A stretch of 40,789 bases of DNA from Methanosaeta sp. PtaU1.Bin112 (lineage in GTDB: Archaea; Halobacteriota; Methanosarcinia; Methanotrichales; Methanotrichaceae), in contig MVRL01000168.1 of NCBI GenBank assembly GCA_002067705.1, positions 1 through 40,789 of the forward strand, given 5' to 3'. Each line of letters opens with the position of its first letter. Positions within the stretch are counted from its first letter, which is position 1. The position numbers and the translations under genes were made by a program. A model generated the notes under the pieces. It saw only the letters and a list, made by a program, of their open reading frames with translations, was not told where the DNA came from and ran no database searches. Of the stretch, positions 35,717-40,789 are shown in pieces.

Positions 35717-36022
35717 TTAATGCCAATCCTTAAGCTTTATTTCAATCTCAAGCTCATCATCTTCTAATTCGACTTCAAGCTTGATCGGGGGTGCAGGATT
35801 GACCGAGAGAGAGACGCTACCATAGGCGACCTCAACCTTACCCCCAGATTCTATCTCCTGAGCGAGATCTCTGAGAAAAGAGGCTATCTCGGAATTGGTC
35901 AAAGAGAATTTTTGTTGAAACTCCTCAATTCCCTTGCCAGAGCAGAATTTCAATGATATTTTTCCCGGTTCGCCTGTAATTTTAGCCATAGGGATCGCAT
36001 GATATATTTGCGCTTTTTCCAT
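35717..36022 (-). CDS. Amphi-Trp domain protein
   Basis: This small soluble protein of about 101 residues has a C-terminal half 'FLRDLAQEIESGGKVEVAYGSVSLSV', followed by PAPPIKLEVELEDDELEIEIKLKDW. This is the archaeal/bacterial amphi-Trp pattern, an amphipathic beta-hairpin ending in a near-terminal Trp. The frame is open much further upstream (to 36340) but that part is arginine- and serine-rich and unlike the domain. I therefore start at ATG 36022; ATG 35989 is also possible. No ribosome binding site is obvious. The function of amphi-Trp proteins is not established. Confidence 0.7.
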   Translation of the reverse strand: MEKAQIYHAIPMAKITGEPGKISLKFCSGKGIEEFQQKFSLTNSEIASFLRDLAQEIESGGKVEVAYGSVSLSVNPAPPIKLEVELEDDELEIEIKLKDWH

Positions 36023-36055
36023 AAAGAGTTTTTCTAAAAACAGACGAGCGCGTGC

Positions 36056-36247
36056 ATGCCATCGACCCTGAGGGCGATTGGGCTGCTTCAAGACAAATTT
36101 GCTCTTTTCTGTCCTCAAGTCCCTTTTGCAGTTGGATGCGCGGATTATCATGGTGGGGCAGCCGAGCACCTGAAAGCCACGCCTGAGCTGTTTGAGGATC
36201 TGGAAAGCCGGATAGCGCATCTGGAGAAATCTGTAAGAACACTCTGA
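36056..36247 (+). CDS. Possible small ORF upstream of the second GGR-like gene
   Basis: A 63-codon frame ends 37 bases before the GGR-like gene. Its second half (GGAAEHLKATPELFEDLESR followed by IAHLEKSV) is charged, helical and written in codons typical of the surrounding genes. This suggests real coding DNA or the tail of a decayed gene. The first half is less convincing and no ribosome binding site is visible. It overlaps nothing except the unlikely upstream extension of the amphi-Trp frame. I do not recognise it. Confidence 0.3.
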   Translation: MPSTLRAIGLLQDKFALFCPQVPFAVGCADYHGGAAEHLKATPELFEDLESRIAHLEKSVRTL

Positions 36248-36284
36248 GGAAAGGTTAATCTCATCTCCCATCCTACCGTCGAGC

Positions 36285-37463
36285 GTGAAGTGCGATGTTC
36301 TGGTGGTAGGCTCTTCGCCCGCAGGTCTGATGGCTGCCATCTCCGCTGCGAAAGGCGGAGCAGAGACGATAATGGTGGACAGGGATCTGGCAGGGCTCGA
36401 TCACACCGCAAACACCCTCTTTGAGGGAATGGCTTCCGCCTCTGGCGTTAAAGTTGAGGACTGCTACCTGAAAAAAGAGCTGGATGGAATGAGCATCCTC
36501 TCTCCTTCCGGCCAGAGCGCCTGTATTCCCGCTAAGGGCTATTTCATCGACCGTAAGCGATTCGATGAGCACTACCTGAGCCTTGCCCAGAGCAGCGGGG
36601 TGGCCCTGCTGGCTGCAGCGGCAGGAAAATCCCGGACCGAGGACGGCAGCAGAATTGTGTCCCTGAATGAAAAAATGGATGCAAGTGCGGATGAGATAGA
36701 AGCCAGGATAGTGGTAGATGCATCCGGGATCTCCTCTGGCCTTTCCAGGCAGGCAGGCCTCGTGACGATGCGTCATCCAGAGGATATCGCCTGGGCAATG
36801 GAAGCAGATATTGAGCATCCTGGCCTGGGTGAGGAGATGTTCTTTCAGTATTGGATCGGCAGCATGGCACCGGGCTGGAAGGCAACCTTCTCTCCAGCAG
36901 GGGGCGATCGTGCCACTCTGGGGGTCTTTGTGCGTGGCCACGGCGGAAATGTCCAGCCGTATTTCCGCAATTTCCTGAAGCTCTTCAAGGCCTACAAAGC
37001 CTCTCAGTACAGGGATATTGAAAAATTGAAGATTCTATCGGTGCGCAGAGGCGGAGATCCGATCTGCGTTCTGCCGGGAGAGATTGTCGCCGACTCCCTT
37101 ATGGTCACAGGAGGAGCAGCCGGGCAGAGCGGCTTGGCCTACGGCATGCGAGCCGGCACGATCTGCGGAAGCGTGGCTGCAGAGGCGGTCCTGGCCGGGG
37201 ATGTGTCCCGCCGAGCTCTCTGCCGGTATGAGCAGCTATGGAAGAGGGAGTTCTACTGGCAGTACCGCATGGGCAGAGCCTCTCTGCAGACGCTCTCTAA
37301 GATGACGGATTCTGAGATCGATAGGCTTGTTCGAGGTCTATCCGGAAAGAGGCTGATCTCAGAAGGCTCATTTGCAAAGAAGGCAGCCTATGCCGCGGGC
37401 ATGGTTCTTCTCACCAGGCCCAGGACAGCGCTTGATCTGGCGGTAAATCTGATGCGCGGCTAG
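36285..37463 (+). CDS. Divergent geranylgeranyl-reductase-family FAD protein
   Basis: This 392-residue paralogue of the protein at 22526 has the same overall plan and matching C-terminal 'R..LQ..S.MTDSEID.LVR.LSGK' region. The N-terminal Rossmann motif is VLVVGSSPAGLMAA, with Ser in place of the usual second Gly. The second FAD motif reads TGGAAGQSGLAYGMRAG, in which the conserved Asp of GDAAG is Gly. The 'C.GG' active-site segment is also not recognisable (SASGVKVEDCYL instead). FAD binding may therefore be altered and its reaction unknown. GTG at 36285 is the only sensible start because no ATG lies upstream in frame; GAGGAAAGG at 36246 is rather far from it. Confidence 0.75.
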   Translation: MKCDVLVVGSSPAGLMAAISAAKGGAETIMVDRDLAGLDHTANTLFEGMASASGVKVEDCYLKKELDGMSILSPSGQSACIPAKGYFIDRKRFDEHYLSLAQSSGVALLAAAAGKSRTEDGSRIVSLNEKMDASADEIEARIVVDASGISSGLSRQAGLVTMRHPEDIAWAMEADIEHPGLGEEMFFQYWIGSMAPGWKATFSPAGGDRATLGVFVRGHGGNVQPYFRNFLKLFKAYKASQYRDIEKLKILSVRRGGDPICVLPGEIVADSLMVTGGAAGQSGLAYGMRAGTICGSVAAEAVLAGDVSRRALCRYEQLWKREFYWQYRMGRASLQTLSKMTDSEIDRLVRGLSGKRLISEGSFAKKAAYAAGMVLLTRPRTALDLAVNLMRG

Positions 37464-37476
37464 GCGCTCGCTTTCC

Positions 37477-37496
37477 TTATCGCCACCGAGCGATAA
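37477..37496 (+). terminator. Short hairpin after the second GGR-like gene
   Basis: TTATCGC-CACCGA-GCGATAA is a perfect 7-base stem with a 6-base loop, 14 bases after the GGR-like stop. No T-run follows, so terminator activity is uncertain. The rest of the 260-base gap to 37724 is partly open on the minus strand (37368-37577, 'ATFLMRELSEKTDRAVRKI'), which may be a worn gene fragment, but nothing is recognised. Confidence 0.35.
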
Positions 37497-37724
37497 AATC
37501 TTCCGGACGGCGCGATCCGTCTTCTCGGACAACTCGCGCATTAGGAATGTCGCCCTCCTGGCTTCCTGGCCTGCCACTGGATCGCTTCAGTCGCTTTAAT
37601 GAAGAAATCTTTTCTGAGAGGCGGATGGGCGGGATCCTATGAGATAGCGGCAGATTCGAGTAATCCTGGTAAAATTTAATGCAGCATAATTGCCTTTCAT
37701 TTAATAAAAATATAATAACTCGGC

Positions 37725-38126
37725 TTATTCATTTATGCGGAAGAGCCTATTGATGACAGTTCTTCCGTTTTCTCCATCTGCTATATAAATTAATTCAATC
37801 TCATCATCTGAAATGATCGTACCGAAGTCATACCCATCAATCAATTCGGCTATATAGAGCGTTTTGTTATCCAATCCGATTGCTCCGGCAAGACTCTCTA
37901 CAATCTCCTTCCCATTCGACGGATATGTCACATATCCTGCAAATAGCCGATCCTTCTGCTCGGTGATAAACAGATGGGTACTCTCGTTTTCCGATAGTCT
38001 GTAACCTCCATTTTCTGCAATATAGGCATTCTGAGAGCCTGTCCAGTTCCCGACTAAATCAGGAACCTGTGCGGTGCAAATTCCTGCGGTCGTCAGGATC
38101 AATATTGCTAGCCAAATACTTTTCAT
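37725..38126 (-). CDS. Small secreted protein, lipocalin-like
   Basis: This 133-residue protein has a standard signal peptide (MKSIWLAILILTTAGICTAQ, cleavage near residue 19). The mature part of about 114 residues begins VPDLVGNWTGSQNAY and alternates strand-like segments: 'GGYRLSENESTHLFITEQKDRLFAGYVTY', 'AGAIGLDNKTLYIAELIDGYDFGTIISDDEIELIYI'. The 'G.W.G' start followed by an antiparallel pattern resembles lipocalin-like or other small secreted barrels of archaea. No binding residues can be named. It is transcribed towards the second GGR-like gene from a TATA-like region near 38140-38160. Confidence 0.7.
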   Translation of the reverse strand: MKSIWLAILILTTAGICTAQVPDLVGNWTGSQNAYIAENGGYRLSENESTHLFITEQKDRLFAGYVTYPSNGKEIVESLAGAIGLDNKTLYIAELIDGYDFGTIISDDEIELIYIADGENGRTVINRLFRINE

Positions 38127-38203
38127 AATTATGATAGATCCTGATCATACTTTATATTTCTTCGCCAATATCATTACCCTTGTCTGTTCATCAAATCTTC
38201 TTT

Positions 38204-38232
38204 CCTCGGAGTGCACCACCACTCCCGAATGC
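38204..38232. repeat. 29-base identical repeat, copy 1
   Basis: The stretch starting CCTCGGAGTGCACCACCACT and ending CCCGAATGC is identical to 38656-38684, 452 bases away in the same orientation. Both encode (on the minus strand) the HSGVVVHSE part of the Fe-S protein. Similarity continues with three mismatches through 38250. Confidence 0.8.
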
Positions 38233-38560
38233 TCCTTCTGCATCATGGAGTAGCTCCGGCAGGATTCCCACCATCTCCCTTACCTCCGGCCTTCTGCTGC
38301 GGCTGCGAAGACGGCCTTCCCGCACAGTTACCGATATCCTCGGGCGCTGGCAGGCCCTGCAGCAGGCGCACCGGGCCGACCAGATGCAGGATGATTATCC
38401 ACTGCCGGTTTCTGGGCATTTTCAGAAAATAGTTGATTGGGCAGCCCAAAGGCCAGCGGTGGGAGATCTCGCCCTCCTTCAGCCGCATCTCGAAATTGAT
38501 TTGCGATCAAAATCAAAGATAGCTGTTAAATCCCATCGAGTAGCAGAATAAATCCTTGCG
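38204..38560 (-). pseudogene. Decayed C-terminal half of a Fes-domain Fe-S protein, GC-rich copy
   Basis: Scattered over three minus-strand frames are pieces that match the intact protein encoded at 38612-39289. From right to left they are ILLLDG then a stop; RLKEGEISHRWPLGCPI; HLVGP; PEVREMVGILP; and [14 protein letters not shown]. The order and spacing match residues from about 80 to 215 of the intact protein, with at least two frameshifts, one in-frame stop and a small deletion. The N-terminal half with the 4Fe-4S ligands is absent. Bases 38204-38232 are identical to 38656-38684 of the intact gene, although most of the rest is strongly diverged. Base composition is like the main chromosome. 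Confidence 0.75.
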
Positions 38561-38611
38561 AATATCTAAAAGCTAAACCACAAACCAGGAAGAGGTGATT
38601 TCCATTTCCTC

Positions 38612-39289
38612 TTACCACACCTTCAGATCTATCCCCTCGATTCTCACCATCTCACCCTCGGAGTGCACCACCACTCCCGAATGCACCTTTTGCATCATGC
38701 AGTGGCCTGGTAGAAACCTGACGGTTTCACCTACCTCCGGTAGTTTTCCCTGGACTATTCCTTCAAATCCACCCACCATACACAGTCCAATGTCCATATA
38801 ATCAAACTCCTTTTCCGGATCCAGTCTATGGCAAGGTCCTATTATATGTACGGTTATAAGACCATTATCCTCAGATAAAATTCTGGCGAAGTGTATGATG
38901 GGGCATCCCAGAGGTCTGTACTTAATGATGTCTCCTTCCTTTAATTCAGTTCTGCTGAAGGGATAAAGCACTTCCCGGCATGAATCCTCCCCTGGAAGAG
39001 GGTTTAAAATAATATCAGCCTCATAACCATCCAGAAGACCTATAAATTTCTCTTCCTCAGGAATTATTTTTTCCTCTCTGAGTATCCCTTCCAGTTCGGT
39101 TCTATTTTCGTCAAATATCTCCTGTAATAAAAATCTGCATCTTTCAAGCTGAGTTCTGTTCTTGATTAGTGCTCCTGCAAATTCATCACAACGAGCATAG
39201 CCACATATTCCACAGTTAAACCCAGGGAGTAAATTTTGGATTCGTGAGGACTGATCCAAATTGATTGAACTCCCTTTTTTATCATTCAT
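38612..39289 (-). CDS. 4Fe-4S (Fes domain) protein, AT-rich copy
   Basis: This 225-residue cytoplasmic protein has an N-terminal 4Fe-4S Fes domain with [10 protein letters not shown] and the four ligands Cys26, Cys29, Cys34 and Cys51. This is the domain found in CODH/acetyl-CoA synthase subunit gamma and several methanogen proteins. A C-terminal beta-rich domain follows, containing '[16 protein letters not shown]', '[10 protein letters not shown]' and '[26 protein letters not shown]'. It adds four Cys that could bind a second cofactor. The gene is AT-rich like methanobacterial genes, in contrast to the rest of the window. It follows a GTPase gene by 70 bases on the same strand. Together they look like a metal- or cluster-maturation pair, but the target is unknown. 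Confidence 0.85.
   Translation of the reverse strand: MNDKKGSSINLDQSSRIQNLLPGFNCGICGYARCDEFAGALIKNRTQLERCRFLLQEIFDENRTELEGILREEKIIPEEEKFIGLLDGYEADIILNPLPGEDSCREVLYPFSRTELKEGDIIKYRPLGCPIIHFARILSEDNGLITVHIIGPCHRLDPEKEFDYMDIGLCMVGGFEGIVQGKLPEVGETVRFLPGHCMMQKVHSGVVVHSEGEMVRIEGIDLKVW
38656..38684. repeat. 29-base identical repeat, copy 2
   Basis: This is the second copy of the repeat at 38204-38232, inside the 3' end of the intact Fe-S protein gene. The surrounding 38600-38770 is less AT-rich than the rest of that gene, so the right-hand composition change is centred near here. Confidence 0.8.
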
Positions 39290-39359
39290 TCCGATACATC
39301 CTGAATTTTAATTATGAATAAGTTTTATTAGTTAATATTAATTTTAATTGAATTTATTT

Positions 39360-40061
<702 letters not shown>

Positions 40062-40070
40062 GTTTATCAC

Positions 40071-40396
40071 ATATTAAATATTAATTAATAAAACCTCACC
40101 ATTCTATTATTTTAAATTTTTTAAATTCGATTTTTATTTTGGATATTAATAAGGACTAACTCATTAAAGAATTTTTCTTGTAAAAGTCGTACATATATTT
40201 TCAATGAAAAGAAATTTAATTTATATTAATCATTTAATAAAATGATTATAAATTTATTGATTAATATAATGAAATCAGAACCCACTTTAACTAATTTTTA
40301 TTAAATGCTGCATTTGATGAAATAACTTTAAATTTACTATAGTAATTCAAATACAAACTTATCCTTTAATTATCAATTACTTGGAGGTCATAATTC
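40071..40396. promoter_or_regulatory. Very AT-rich divergent promoter region
   Basis: There is no gene in these 326 bases; in 40201-40260 only 6 of 60 bases are G or C. Two symmetrical elements stand out. The arms TTATATTAATCA (40221-40232) and TGATTAATATAA (40258-40269) form a perfect 12-base inverted repeat with 25 bases between. TTACTATAGTAA at 40334-40345 is a perfect 12-base palindrome. A TATA-like TTTAAATTTA at about 40328-40335 could drive the right-hand gene, so the palindrome would lie just after the TATA box as an operator would. Confidence 0.45.
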
Positions 40397-40789
40397 ATGA
40401 ATATTTCTTCCCCCCAAAAAAAGACCATTAAAAAGGTAGCTAAACCATCATTAAACGAAGAGGAACCAGGAATTAATGTTGAAAGGTATCAGGAAGCTGA
40501 AAACTTTATTGGGGAAATAGTAAATGCTATCCATAAAACTATCCCCCCAAAACAGATTAAAACCCATGGTGAGCCTTTAGATAATATAATACGAGGGACT
40601 ATGTATGCAGTTGCCTCCGGAGATCCAGCAATTACCAAAACAGCTGAAATCATAAGTTTTGAATGCGAAAAATGCGGTTGGTGTTGTGAAAATGCGAGAA
40701 ATATTAATGTTCATGTAAAAGAGAGAGAAAAGATTATTAAAAAATTAGGGTCTAAAGAAAAGAAAAACTTTAAAAAGCCCAAATATAAG
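40397..40789 (+). CDS. YkgJ-type cysteine-cluster protein (partial)
   Basis: The first 131 codons of a gene run off the window. After a Lys-rich and acidic N-terminal extension of about 85 residues comes ECEKCGWCCENA (Cys90, Cys93, Cys96, Cys97). This is the CxxCxxCC signature of the YkgJ/UPF0153 zinc- or Fe-S-chelating family, also found in proteins tied to flagellin N-methylation and other unknown processes. TTGGAGGT at 40381-40388 gives a strong ribosome binding site eight bases before the ATG. The region is AT-rich with methanobacterial-type codon use. Divergent placement to the GTPase/Fe-S pair suggests a shared function. Confidence 0.75.
   Translation, partial: MNISSPQKKTIKKVAKPSLNEEEPGINVERYQEAENFIGEIVNAIHKTIPPKQIKTHGEPLDNIIRGTMYAVASGDPAITKTAEIISFECEKCGWCCENARNINVHVKEREKIIKKLGSKEKKNFKKPKYK

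Noticed and set aside
36273-36941. Minus-strand frame opposite the second GGR-like gene
   Set aside because: It is antisense to a gene with recognisable FAD motifs; its protein is Cys- and His-rich only by codon reflection.
37368-37577. Minus-strand frame with 'ATFLMRELSEKTDRAVRKI'
   Set aside because: It could be a fragment of a lost gene but overlaps the end of a real gene, has no start signal and matches no family I know, so it is not listed as a gene.

Overview
The window looks like a stretch of chromosome from a methanogenic euryarchaeon, most likely close to Methanothrix/Methanosaeta. The support is indirect. There is an archaeal Drg-type GTPase, an archaeal DUF357 protein next to an archaeal purine phosphoribosyltransferase, two geranylgeranyl-reductase-family flavoproteins, an amphi-Trp protein, secreted NosD-like and VWA proteins, TATA-like promoters and a methanogen-type 4Fe-4S protein. 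No rRNA, tRNA, CRISPR array or intact insertion sequence was recognised. Both ends cut genes: a PUA-type C-terminus at the left and a YkgJ-type protein at the right.

Layout. 1-4.7 kb: cysteine desulfurase, a small membrane protein, a phospholipase-B/C45-like hydrolase and an exported serine hydrolase. 4.7-8.7 kb: a GNAT gene, then a peroxide-defence locus. Here catalase-peroxidase KatG follows two small genes, and a PerR/Fur regulator is transcribed divergently. Two perfect palindromes flank the regulator's putative TATA element, so this is a nearly self-explanatory regulatory circuit. 9-14 kb: a membrane protein, an RlmJ-like methyltransferase, a Kef-type antiporter and a two-RCK potassium channel. 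14-17.5 kb: a secreted beta-helix protein overlapping a CoA-transferase/GNAT fusion. 17.5-18.6 kb: the compressed ruin of a type I restriction-modification operon (hsdM, hsdS, hsdR and a YgjP-like metallopeptidase). 18.6-21.7 kb: a UPF0489 protein, a Cax antiporter and an ECF-type ATPase with a His-rich tail. A 45-residue Cys-rich ORF overlaps the start of that ATPase, and a long inverted repeat lies upstream. 21.9-35.5 kb: secreted proteins, lipid and purine enzymes, an orphan metal/cofactor-binding protein, Drg, an exported 5'-nucleotidase, an exported Acg-like nitroreductase, a VWA protein and glycogen phosphorylase. 35.7-38.1 kb: an amphi-Trp protein, a second GGR-like flavoprotein and a small secreted protein.

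The last 2.2 kb (about 38.6-40.8 kb) differs from the rest. It is very AT-rich, especially between genes, and reads like Methanobacteriales DNA. It holds a 4Fe-4S (Fes-domain) protein, a HypB/UreG/CooC-like GTPase with two CxxC pairs, and a divergent Cys-cluster (YkgJ) gene. Next to it is a GC-rich, multiply frameshifted C-terminal half of the same Fe-S protein, sharing a 29-base identical stretch with the intact copy. Either a foreign Fe-S/GTPase cassette replaced a native one, or the assembly is chimeric at this point. This is the part most worth checking.

How the genes fit together: the most coherent units are the PerR-KatG locus, the potassium module, the metal-handling set (Cys-rich ORF, ECF ATPase, Cax) and the Fe-S/GTPase/YkgJ cassette. 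All functional statements come from reading motifs by eye; no database search was run.
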